Source: CAZCZZ01 sp964503335 (GTDB lineage Bacteria > Verrucomicrobiota > Kiritimatiellia > CAIVKH01). Taken from it: DNA of 17,119 nucleotides. The notes beneath the pieces were generated by a model. That model worked only from the letters and a program-made list of their open reading frames with translations. It was not told the origin of the DNA and ran no database searches. The position numbers and the translations under genes are program-made. This document shows positions 6,908 through 14,900 of the stretch, one piece after another; the stretch's first letter is position 1, and each line of letters begins with the position of its first letter. The stretch lies in assembly GCA_964503335.1 (NCBI GenBank), contig CAZCZZ010000073.1, positions 1 through 17,119 on the forward strand, in the 5' to 3' direction.

Positions 6908-8671
6908 GTGCACGGGTCCATCCATAACGCCGAGAGGGCGACGACGCTTTTCCGCTACCTGCTCGGCCACCGGAAACTTTTCTCGCGCGGCCTCTTCCTC
7001 GCGATCCTTCGCTGCCTGATCATTGCGCCCTGCCCGTGGCTTTTTCAGATCATCATCGATGAGCACATCGCTACGGGTAACTCGCTGGGGGTCCTGAATG
7101 TGGGACTGATCTTCTCAGGCCTCCTGCTCATGCACTATGCGTTCTCCGTGCAGGGCGCGATTGAAATCGGACGGAAGATGGCGGCGCTGATGACGGACCT
7201 GCGCGGTGAGATTTTCAACAAGCTGCACTTCCTCAATTTCGGCTACCTCGACAGGCAGAAGAGCGGACGCCTGCTCTCGAAGTATGCGTTCGATACGCAA
7301 AAGGTCGAAGGCACGATGATGCAGATCCTGAACCAGTTCCTGCCCAACGTGCTGTACAGCCTGAGCATCACGGTGATCCTGGTCACGCTGCACGCGCAAC
7401 TCTCGCTCGTTCTCGTGCTGATGATCCCGATCTTCGGCCTGCTGCGTCACCTCTTTTACGCCCGCATCAAGTCGTCCAACGAAACCAGCCGCATCGCGCA
7501 GGAGCAGCTCACCGGCGCGGCCAGCGAAGTCATCACAGCGCTGCGTCTCGTGCGCAGCCTCGGCGAAGAGAAGCAGGTGACGACAGAGCTCGACGTGCGC
7601 AGCCAGACGTTTGCCGATTCGAAGGTGGAGCTCACCAGCATCAACTCGATCTTCGGCACCTTTACCTACATGACCACGCAGTTCCTCTCGCTCCTGACCG
7701 TGGCGGGCGGCGCGTACTTCGTGATCCAGGGCAGCATGACCATCGGCACCCTGCTCGCCTTCATGGCGGGACTTCCGATCATCATGATGCCGATCCACCT
7801 CTTCGCGAGCATCGGTGAGCAATACTTCGTCGGCCAGGAGGCGTATCGCAGCATCAAGGAGCTGCTGGACTGCGAATACGTCGAGGACTGGCACGGGAAG
7901 AACAAGATCGCGGACCTGCGCGGGGAGATCACCTTCGACCACGTCACGTTCACCTATCCCGGCGCGCAGAAGCCCGTCTACCAGGACTTCTCGCTGCGCA
8001 TCAAGGCGGGGGAACACGTTGCGTTGGTCGGGCACTCCGGCGCGGGCAAGAGCACGCTCACCTATCTGATCCTCGGCCTCTACAAACCCGAAGGTGGCTC
8101 CGTCTGCATCGACGGGCGTCCGCAGTCCGAACTCGACATGCGCTCGCTTCGAAAACAGTGCGCCGTGGTGCTGCAGGAGAACCTGCTGCTGTCGGGCTCC
8201 GTGGCCGACAACATTCGCTTTGCGCGGCCGGACGCGACCGACGAGGAAGTGCGCGAAGCGGCTCGTTTCGCGAACGCCGAGGAGTTCATCCAGCGCATGC
8301 CCGAGGGCTATGCCACGAAGGTCGGGGAGCGAGGGGTCATGCTTTCGGGCGGTCAGCGCCAGCGCATTTCCATCGCACGCGCCATCCTCCGCAATCCGAA
8401 GATCCTGATCCTGGATGAAGCCACGTCGTCGCTCGACTATGAGAGCGAACGGCTCGTGCAGGATGCCTTGAAGCGGCTCGCCGAAGGCCGCACCGTCATC
8501 ACCATTGCCCACCGCCTGAGCACGGTCCGCGCTGCGGACCGGGTTGTGGTCCTGCAGGACGGCAGGATCATCGAGGAAGGCACGTTCGAATCCCTCGCCA
8601 ATCGCGGCGGTTATTTCAGCGACCTGCTTTCCGCGCAGGGCCTGTCGATGGACGGGCACTTGGTGACTTGA
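6908..8671 (+). CDS. ABC exporter, fused membrane and ATPase domains (MsbA/LapB-like half-transporter)
   Basis: 587 residues. Residues about 15-310 form an exporter-type six-helix membrane domain (LFQIIIDEHI, the RGEIFNKLHFLNFGYLD coupling region). Residues 335-587 form the nucleotide-binding domain. Walker A is GHSGAGKST (375-383), the signature is LSGGQ (479-483), and Walker B ends at Asp503-Glu504 in ILILDEATSSLD. The H-loop is in IAHRLSTV. There is no N-terminal C39 peptidase domain, so it is not the leader-cleaving bacteriocin type. As a half-transporter it should act as a homodimer in the inner membrane. GTG at 6908 is the only reasonable start: a stop (6902-6904) lies two codons upstream, and AGG sits nine bases before it. 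It follows the HlyD-like gene by 3 bp, so the two probably form one export complex. Lipids, peptides or polysaccharides are all possible cargo. Confidence 0.9.
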   Translation: MHGSIHNAERATTLFRYLLGHRKLFSRGLFLAILRCLIIAPCPWLFQIIIDEHIATGNSLGVLNVGLIFSGLLLMHYAFSVQGAIEIGRKMAALMTDLRGEIFNKLHFLNFGYLDRQKSGRLLSKYAFDTQKVEGTMMQILNQFLPNVLYSLSITVILVTLHAQLSLVLVLMIPIFGLLRHLFYARIKSSNETSRIAQEQLTGAASEVITALRLVRSLGEEKQVTTELDVRSQTFADSKVELTSINSIFGTFTYMTTQFLSLLTVAGGAYFVIQGSMTIGTLLAFMAGLPIIMMPIHLFASIGEQYFVGQEAYRSIKELLDCEYVEDWHGKNKIADLRGEITFDHVTFTYPGAQKPVYQDFSLRIKAGEHVALVGHSGAGKSTLTYLILGLYKPEGGSVCIDGRPQSELDMRSLRKQCAVVLQENLLLSGSVADNIRFARPDATDEEVREAARFANAEEFIQRMPEGYATKVGERGVMLSGGQRQRISIARAILRNPKILILDEATSSLDYESERLVQDALKRLAEGRTVITIAHRLSTVRAADRVVVLQDGRIIEEGTFESLANRGGYFSDLLSAQGLSMDGHLVT

Positions 8672-8673
8672 GC

Positions 8674-8703
8674 ATCTCAAATCTGAAATTTGAGATTTGA
8701 GAT
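8674..8703. repeat. AT-rich palindromic intergenic repeat
   Basis: ATCTCAAATC (8674-8683) and GATTTGAGAT (8694-8703) are perfect inverted repeats. An overlapping alternative pairs 8674-8682 with 8688-8696 around CTGAA. The same words recur, less regularly, at 17051-17082. It starts 3 bp after the ABC exporter stop and could form the 3' hairpin of that transcript, though no T run follows. Confidence 0.7.
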
Positions 8704-8724
8704 CAGAAACCGCCAGACTACTCT
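8697..8724 (+). promoter_or_regulatory. Possible promoter for the parA-like gene, implying a leaderless start
   Basis: TTGAGA (8697-8702, inside the palindromic repeat) and TACTCT (8719-8724) are 16 bases apart. Transcription would begin at or next to the ATG at 8731, and no Shine-Dalgarno is visible upstream of that ATG. The -10 match is weak. Confidence 0.22.
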
Positions 8725-8730
8725 CGCCCC

Positions 8731-9543
8731 ATGGCTGCACGAACGATTGTTGTCGCGAACCAGAAGGGCGGCGTGGGTAAGACCACGACGTCGGTGAATC
8801 TATCCGCCTGCGTGGCGGAACGCGGCAAGCGGGTTCTCCTGATCGACTTCGATCCCCAGGCGAATGCCACCAGCGGCCTCGGTGTCGATAAGCAGGAGGG
8901 CCGCAGCCTGTACAACGTCCTTCTCGGAAACGGCGCCGCCGAGGAGTTCATCGTTAAGACCGAAATCCCGCGCCTTGATTTGATTCCGGCTGAAGTGAAC
9001 CTGGCCGGGGCCGAGGTTGAGGTCGCGCGATCGGATCGCTATTTGAGCCGTCTCCAGGATGCGCTCAAGCCGCTCAAGGAGTCGGACCGGTACGACTTCA
9101 TCTTCATCGATTGTCCCCCGTCGCTGGGCGTGCTGACCATGAACGCACTCGCTGCTTCCGACTCACTCCTGATGCCGATGCAGTCTGAGTACTACGCACT
9201 GGAAGGTCTCAGCGTGATGGTACGCCTGATCGACCAGGTCCGCTCCACGGGCGCGAATCCGAACATCGAGATCGAAGGCATCGTGATGACGATGTACGAC
9301 AACCGCACCACGCTCTCACGCCAGGTCTGGCAGCAGGTGCGTGAGTACTTCGAGGACAAGGTGTACGACACGTTGATCCCTCGAAGCGTCCGCTTGAGCG
9401 AGGCCCCGAGCTTCGGAAAGCCGATCATCCTGTATGACAAGCTATGCCTCGGCGCCGTGGCCTACCGCAACCTCGCGAGGGAGTTTCTGGCGAGGCAGAA
9501 GTCTACAGAACGTGATCCATCACCCGTGATCCGTGATCCGTGA
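8731..9543 (+). CDS. parA: ParA/Soj-family chromosome-partitioning ATPase
   Basis: 270 residues, the usual size for chromosomal ParA/Soj. The deviant Walker A motif QKGGVGKTT covers 11-19 (signature Lys12 and catalytic Lys17). Walker A' is LIDFDPQAN (37-45), and Walker B is FIFIDCPP (123-130). C-terminal blocks IEGIVMTMYDNRTTLSRQV and RLSEAPSFGKPI are typical of Soj. These ATPases form ATP-dependent dimers on DNA and move ParB-parS complexes. No ParB gene is adjacent, although they usually form an operon, so ParB must be encoded elsewhere if present. The start ATG lacks a Shine-Dalgarno. The last residues (RDPSPVIRDP) are encoded by an intergenic-type repeat rather than family sequence, and the stop lies inside a hairpin facing the deformylase gene. 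A plasmid- or MinD-type role is less likely from the motifs. Confidence 0.92.
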   Translation: MAARTIVVANQKGGVGKTTTSVNLSACVAERGKRVLLIDFDPQANATSGLGVDKQEGRSLYNVLLGNGAAEEFIVKTEIPRLDLIPAEVNLAGAEVEVARSDRYLSRLQDALKPLKESDRYDFIFIDCPPSLGVLTMNALAASDSLLMPMQSEYYALEGLSVMVRLIDQVRSTGANPNIEIEGIVMTMYDNRTTLSRQVWQQVREYFEDKVYDTLIPRSVRLSEAPSFGKPIILYDKLCLGAVAYRNLAREFLARQKSTERDPSPVIRDP

Positions 9544-9574
9544 TCCGCTTCGGAACGGATTACGGATCACGGGT
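9522..9574. terminator. Large repeat-derived hairpin, likely bidirectional terminator
   Basis: Positions 9522-9541 pair with 9555-9574 over 20 bp with a single G-U pair (9535/9561). Four more pairs (9544-9547 with 9551-9554) sit near the tip after a two-base bulge. The left arm is made of tandem CGTGATC units that begin at 9511. It lies between the convergent parA and deformylase genes, and both stop codons (9541-9543 and 9567-9569) are inside it. No T run follows on either strand, so the termination role is inferred from position and stability. Confidence 0.65.
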
Positions 9575-10130
9575 TACGACTCAGCCCTTCCTCCGTCTCC
9601 CTCTTCATCCGCTTCAACTTGTTGGACAGCGCGAAGCGTTTGGCGGGGGACATTCGGTCGATGAAGAGGACGCCGTTGAGGTGATCCACTTCATGCTGGA
9701 TGACACGGGCGAGGAAGCCCTTCGCGGTCAGTTCGCGCGCCTTCCCGTCGAGATCCATGTATCGAACAGTGATTTCCGAGGAGCGGTCGATATTCCCGCG
9801 GATCTCGGGGAAGCTGAGGCAGCCTTCCTCGCGCGTGTCGGTCTTCCGGGAGAAGTTGATGATTTCGGGATTCAGCAGGGCCATGGGCATCTCGAGTCCT
9901 GGATTCAGGCGCTCGCCCTGCTCGGTCTTATCCATCTCCTCCGGCACCTCAATCACGCAGATCGCGCGCGCCTGGCCGATCTGTTGCGCGGCCAGGCCGA
10001 CGCCTTCGCTGGAGCGCATCATGTCGATCATGTCGGCCGCGAGGCGGGCCACGTCATCGGTCACCGTTTCGAATCGCCGCGCCTTCTCGCGCAGGACCGG
10101 GTCGCCATAGTAATGGAGCTGTAATGTCAC
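9567..10130 (-). CDS. def: Peptide deformylase
   Basis: 187 residues. All three deformylase motifs are present: motif 1 GVGLAAQQ (43-50), motif 2 EGCLS with the metal ligand Cys104, and motif 3 QHEVDH with ligands His146 and His150 and catalytic Glu147. The enzyme removes the formyl group from the N-terminal methionine of new proteins in the cytoplasm, using a divalent metal such as iron. The start is a GTG at 10130, giving the standard opening LQLHYYGDPVLR. No Shine-Dalgarno precedes it, but a good promoter lies immediately upstream, so the mRNA may be leaderless. The fmt gene, its frequent neighbour, is not here. The last few residues (SRNP) run into the repeat-derived hairpin shared with parA. 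Confidence 0.95.
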   Translation of the reverse strand: MTLQLHYYGDPVLREKARRFETVTDDVARLAADMIDMMRSSEGVGLAAQQIGQARAICVIEVPEEMDKTEQGERLNPGLEMPMALLNPEIINFSRKTDTREEGCLSFPEIRGNIDRSSEITVRYMDLDGKARELTAKGFLARVIQHEVDHLNGVLFIDRMSPAKRFALSNKLKRMKRETEEGLSRNP

Positions 10131-10136
10131 GGCGTT

Positions 10137-10164
10137 ACTATATCGGCTGATCCCGGGGCTGCAA
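10137..10164 (-). promoter_or_regulatory. Likely promoter of the peptide deformylase gene
   Basis: On the minus strand, TTGCAG (10164-10159) and TATAGT (10142-10137) are spaced by 16 bases, a good sigma-70-type match. The -10 ends six bases before the GTG start codon, so transcription should begin at or next to the start codon and give a leaderless mRNA. Confidence 0.5.
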
Positions 10165-10213
10165 TCCTTCGCGACTTGATAACATGCGACTGGATGGGTA
10201 CGTTCCCGCTCGC

Positions 10214-10990
10214 ATGGCAGACACCGTCGTTATTATCCCTACCTATAATGAGAAGGATAACGTCCGCGAAATGGCGCACGCCGTTTTCCAGCTTTCGCCG
10301 GACGTGGACATCCTTTTTGTGGACGACAATTCACCGGACGGCACGGGCCAGATCATTGACCAGATGTGCCAGTCGGACTCGCGCGTCCACGTCCTGCATC
10401 GCAAAGGCAAGGAAGGCCTGGGCCGGGCGTACATTGCCGGCTTCAAGTGGGCGCTGCGCAAGACGTACGAGTTCGTCATGGAGATGGACTGCGATTTCTC
10501 GCACGACCCGGCCGCGATACCCGATTTCCGCGCCGTCGCCCGGAATGCGGACCTCGTCCTCGGCACGCGCTACCGTGGCGGCATACGCGTCATCAACTGG
10601 CCCCTGAAGCGACTCTTCCTGAGCAAGGGCGCAGCGCTTTATGTGCGCATCATCACGGGCATGCCCTTCACGGATCCGACGGGTGGGTTCAAGTGTTTCC
10701 GCCGCGCCGTGCTGGAGTCCATCGAACTCGACGGCATCACGTCGAACGGCTACTCGTTCCAGATCGAGATGACACACCAGGCGTGGTTGCGCGGGTTCAA
10801 GATCGATGAGGTGCCCATCACCTTCGAGGAGCGCCGCTCCGGCATGTCCAAGATGAGCGCAAGCATCATCCACGAAGCATTGCTTCTGGTATGGCGCCTC
10901 TTCTTCCGCTGCGGTATGCGCCGCAGTCCGCCGGCGGAGATGAATCCCAAGAGCATCGTCGTCCGCTCTGCGGGCACGGCGGCCACATGA
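10214..10990 (+). CDS. GT2 glycosyltransferase, polyprenol-phosphate mannose synthase (DPM1)-like
   Basis: 258 residues. The GT2 fold shows VVIIPTYNE (5-13), FVDDNSPDGTG (35-45), LGRAYIAGFKWAL, and the metal-binding DxD in MDCDFSHDP (91-99). It continues with LGTRY, the FTDPTGGFKCFRR block (152-164), and NGYSFQIEM (178-186). This pattern is characteristic of DPM1-like enzymes, which transfer mannose (or glucose) from a nucleotide sugar to a polyprenyl phosphate at the cytoplasmic face of the membrane. It lacks the C-terminal membrane helices of some relatives, matching the soluble DPM1 type. I start at the ATG at 10214, where the family normally begins; an ATG at 10184 in the same frame would add ten residues. 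Neither has a clear Shine-Dalgarno. Its stop overlaps the next start (ATGA), so it is coupled to the UbiA-like gene. Sugar specificity is not certain. Confidence 0.88.
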   Translation: MADTVVIIPTYNEKDNVREMAHAVFQLSPDVDILFVDDNSPDGTGQIIDQMCQSDSRVHVLHRKGKEGLGRAYIAGFKWALRKTYEFVMEMDCDFSHDPAAIPDFRAVARNADLVLGTRYRGGIRVINWPLKRLFLSKGAALYVRIITGMPFTDPTGGFKCFRRAVLESIELDGITSNGYSFQIEMTHQAWLRGFKIDEVPITFEERRSGMSKMSASIIHEALLLVWRLFFRCGMRRSPPAEMNPKSIVVRSAGTAAT

Positions 10991-11871
10991 CGGCCGGCAG
11001 TATCATACGGGCCATGCGCCCGAAGCAGTGGACCAAGAACCTGATCGTCCCCGCGGCGCTCGTCTTCGCCTTGGGCGACAAGAGCCAGCAGATCGGAAAA
11101 GCGGCACTCCTCGAAGCCCTCCTGGCCACGCTGGGCTTCTGCCTGGTCTCAAGCGCGATCTACCTCATCAACGATGTGAAGGATGCGCCGCTGGATCGAC
11201 AGCACCCGGTCAAGAAGCGGCGACCCGTTGCAGCAGGAGAAATCAGTCCGGCGTTCGCCGTCGGGCTGGCGTTCGGCCTTCTGGGGGCGGGCTTCCTGAT
11301 CGCCTATCGTATCGGCCTGCCCCTGGTTCAAGTCATGGCCGGGTACATTGCCCTGCAAACCGTCTACATCTTCGCCCTTAAGCAAGTCGCCCTGCTGGAC
11401 CTGTTTGTCATCGCGCTGGGTTTCGTCCTTCGAGCCCTGGCAGGTGCCGTTGCCGTTCAAGTGGCGATCTCCCCGTGGCTCCTTCTCTGCACCCTCCTGC
11501 TGGCTATGTTTCTCGCGTTGTGCAAGCGACGCCACGAGAAGGTGGTACTGGAAGACTTTGCCGGGGAAACGAGACCGAGCCTCCGCGACTACGACCAGAA
11601 GCTCCTGGATCAGCTCATTGCCGTGATCTCAGCAGCCACGCTGGTGTGCTATGCTTTGTATACCCTTGCACCGGACACGGTTGCGAAATTCGGCTCCGCC
11701 CGGCTCGGATTCACGATTCCCTTTGTGATGTTCGGAATCTTTCGTTATCTGGACCTAGTCTATCGCCACGAGCATGGCGGGAGGCCTGAGCAGACCCTGC
11801 TGACGGATTGGCCTCTTCTGGTCAACGTGGCGCTCTATGGTGCCACCGTGCTGGCCCTGCTGCTTTTCTAG
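10987..11871 (+). CDS. UbiA-family prenyltransferase, decaprenyl-phosphate phosphoribosyltransferase-like
   Basis: 294 residues, a multi-pass membrane protein. The opening MRPKQWTKNLIVPAAL (10-25) is typical of the decaprenyl-phosphate phosphoribosyltransferase (DPPR synthase, mycobacterial Rv3806c) branch. The metal/diphosphate-binding motif is NDVKDAPLDRQHPVKKRRP (Asn62, Asp63, Asp66, Asp70), and the second polar loop contains LRDYDQKLLDQL. Known members add phosphoribose from PRPP to a polyprenyl phosphate, giving a lipid-linked pentose. The DprE1/DprE2 epimerase genes that convert ribose to arabinose in mycobacteria are not in this window. The start ATG at 10987 overlaps the stop of the GT2 gene. 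The frame is open further upstream, but that part lies in the GT2 gene. Other UbiA substrates cannot be excluded. Confidence 0.82.
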   Translation: MTAGSIIRAMRPKQWTKNLIVPAALVFALGDKSQQIGKAALLEALLATLGFCLVSSAIYLINDVKDAPLDRQHPVKKRRPVAAGEISPAFAVGLAFGLLGAGFLIAYRIGLPLVQVMAGYIALQTVYIFALKQVALLDLFVIALGFVLRALAGAVAVQVAISPWLLLCTLLLAMFLALCKRRHEKVVLEDFAGETRPSLRDYDQKLLDQLIAVISAATLVCYALYTLAPDTVAKFGSARLGFTIPFVMFGIFRYLDLVYRHEHGGRPEQTLLTDWPLLVNVALYGATVLALLLF

Positions 11872-11924
11872 CCGAAAAGATTGAGCAAAAGATCATCCGG
11901 CGTGTCCAAGGTAAGAACCCGCGC

Positions 11925-11952
11925 TTGACGCTGCTTGAAGCCTGTCCATACT
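11925..11952 (+). promoter_or_regulatory. Predicted promoter for the DUF2723 gene
   Basis: TTGACG (11925-11930) and CATACT (11947-11952) are 16 bases apart in the 128-bp gap between the UbiA-like and DUF2723 genes. Transcription would start near 11959, leaving a leader of about 40 nt that contains AGAGG just before the ATG. The UbiA-like gene has no obvious terminator, so readthrough from upstream is also possible. Confidence 0.4.
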
Positions 11953-11999
11953 GACCCGCTTTACGCACCAGGCTGGCCGTTTAGAGGAATAGAGGATCC

Positions 12000-14900
12000 A
12001 TGTCGTCACAGAAGACTGTTGTCACACAAGCACCCCCAGCCGTCGCGCCGACCGAGGCCGAAATATCGTTCTTTGACCAGCAGTCCGGACCCTTCTTCAG
12101 GCGATTTGACTGGGCCGCGTTCTGGGTGGCCTTCCTGGTTGCCTTCGGCGTCTATTTCTACACCATGGCCCCGACGGTCACGCTGGAGGATTCCGGCGAA
12201 TTGGCGGTGGCTTCTGACTACCTGGGTGTGCCCCATCCCCCGGGCTACCCGATCTGGAGCCTTGTGACGTGGTTCTTCCAGTGGATCTTCCACTGGGTCA
12301 AGTACTACGGTCAGCCGGATTCGAATCTGGAGCTCGTCTTCCGTTCCATCGCCGATCTCTTTAATCCGTCCATCAAGGGCCACCCGAATCCCGCCTGGTC
12401 CGTCGGCATGTGTTCCGCCTTCTTCGGCGCGCTGGCTAGCGGCCTGCTGGCCTTGCTGGTAAGCCGTTCGGGCTCCGACATGATTCGCAGCCTCAAGAAG
12501 GAAACTGCGCTGCTGGGCTTCAAGACGGAGAGCCTGTTCTGCTGGGTCAGCGGTGTGACGGGCGGACTCCTCTTCGCGTTCTCCCCCGTCCTCTGGTCGC
12601 AGTCCACCATCGTGGAGGTGTATTCGCTCAATGCCTTCTTCATGGCCCTTGTCCTCCTGCTGATCTACCGATGGATGTGCCGTCCGAAGGAAGACAGCAC
12701 GCTGTACGTCACAGCTTTCGTATTCGGCCTCGGCCTCACCAACCACCAGACCCTGCTCTTCCTGGGCCCGGCGATCCTCGTCGCGACGTGGTATCGCGAC
12801 AGGGAGTTCTTCCGCGACTGCTGCGCCGCGCTCTTCCTCGTCGTCGCCCTCTACCTGTTCAACAAGGCGTGGCACATCGCGCCCGGCTCGGCCCTTGCGA
12901 AGAGCAAGTCGATGTACATCGGCGTGGGCGTGATCCTCTGCTGCGCTCCTGTGGGCCTCTACTTCATCGAGAACCGCATCTTCACGACGTGGAAGCGTCT
13001 GGTCATCTCCGCCTCGCTCGCCATTCTCGGACTCTCCTTCTACGCGGGCTATATGCCGGTTTCGTCCGAGCAGAATCCCCCGATCAACTGGGGCTATCCC
13101 CGCACGATGGAAGGCTTCCGGCATGCGGTGAGCCGTGGCCAGTATGAACGGATCGACCCGGTCGCCAACCTGCAGCAGGCCATTTCCGATCCGGCGTATT
13201 TCGGCAAGCTGTCGCACATCCTGATCACCGACTACCAGGGCTACATCTCGGTCGTGGCCCAGTTTGGCTGGCATATCTCCCTGGCCGTGCTGGCTCTGCT
13301 CTTCATGGCCTTCCGCCTCGACAAGAAGTCACGGGACTGGCTCGTCGTTTCGCTCATGGCCTTCGTGTGGCTCACGCTGGTCTTCATCATCTTCCAGTGG
13401 CCCAAGCCCGACGTGCAGACGCTGTTCATCGGCCGCGTCCAATACATCCAGGCCCACGCAATCTTTGCGATGTGGATTGCCTACGGCTTCTTCTTCGGCC
13501 TCGTCTACCTGGAGACGCTCCTGCGCGGAAACAGGTTTGTGAAGATCGCAGGCTGCCTCGGCGTACTCGCGCTTCCAATCGTCCCGATCTGGACCAACGC
13601 CTACGACGAGGAATACATCAAGATGGTCGGCGGCGCGGAGCAGAACGAGCACGACTTCGGCTGGCAGTTCGGCGCCTGGCAGCTCGAAGGCGCGCGCGCC
13701 ATCCTCGCCGAGATCAGCGAGGAGGAGAAGAAGACCTACCCGAATCCGAATTACCCGCCCCCGATGGATACCAACGCCGTGTTCTTCGGCGGTACGGATC
13801 CCGGCCGTTTCGTCCCCACGTACATGATCTACTCGGCCCACTACCGCGAAGACGTGTACCTCATCACGCAGAACGCGCTGGCCGACAACACCTACATGAA
13901 CGTCATGCGCGACCTGTACGGCGACCGCATCTGGATCCCGTCGCAGCAGGACAGCAACTTTGCGTTCCAGAAGTACGTGCAGGATGTGCAGTCGGGCCGG
14001 ATTCCCGCAGGCGCCGACGTCAGCTTCGAAGGCGGCCGCGTCAGCGTGCAAGGCGTACAGGGCGTCATGATGATCAACGGCATCCTCGCGCGCATGATCT
14101 TCGAGGCCAACAAGAAGGACCACCCGTTCTACGTCGAGGAGAGCTATGTGATCCCCTGGATGTACCCCTACCTCGAACCCCACGGCCTGATCATGAAGAT
14201 CAACTCCGAGCCCATCAACATCACACCCGAGATCGTGAAGAACGATACGGACTTCTGGGACTGGTATACGAAACGCCTCACCGCCAATCCCAAGTTCCAT
14301 CGCGACGTCGTGGCGCGCAAGACGTTCTCCAAGTTGCGCAGCGCGATCGCGGGACTCTATGCCGCGCGCCGCATGTTCACCGAGGCCGAGCACGCGTTCC
14401 GCCAGGCGATCGATCTCTACCCCCTCAGCCCGGAAGCGAACTTCCGCCTGGCCGACATCTTCATGCAGCAGTTCCGCTTTGCCGATGCGCGGAGCCTGAT
14501 CGAGGAATTCCTCGTCGAGGATCCGGACAACGACAAGGTCGAGGAATTCCTGAACCAGATCAAAGGCCTGGAAACGGCCGACACCCGCCGTCGCGAACTC
14601 GAGAAGCTCCTGCAGCAGGGCGGCGATATCAACTCGGCCCTCGAGCTCTGCAACATCTACCGCCAGATGAATCTCCAGCAACTCTTCGACGGGCTGGCCA
14701 TGAACATCATCAACCAGACCAACCTGCCGCCCACGATCGTGCTGCAGCTCGGCCAGATGTACGCCGAATCACGCCGCTTCGACATGCTCGCCATGACGCT
14801 CGAACGCTACCTGCAGCGTGAGCCGGGCAACCTGAAAGTCTGGGTCGATCTCGCCGCGGTTCTGGCCAATATCCAGAAGACCGACGAAGCCCTGAGCGCC

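Noticed and set aside
7115..8740. 541-codon open frame on the minus strand
   Set aside because: It is antisense to the ABC exporter, which has every expected motif. Long antisense frames are common at this GC content, and its start would come from the neighbouring repeat.
12006..14681. Two long minus-strand frames and a 484-codon plus-strand frame inside the DUF2723 gene
   Set aside because: They overlap a clearly real gene and show the low-complexity, Arg/His/Asp/Glu-heavy composition of shadow translations. No family motif was seen.
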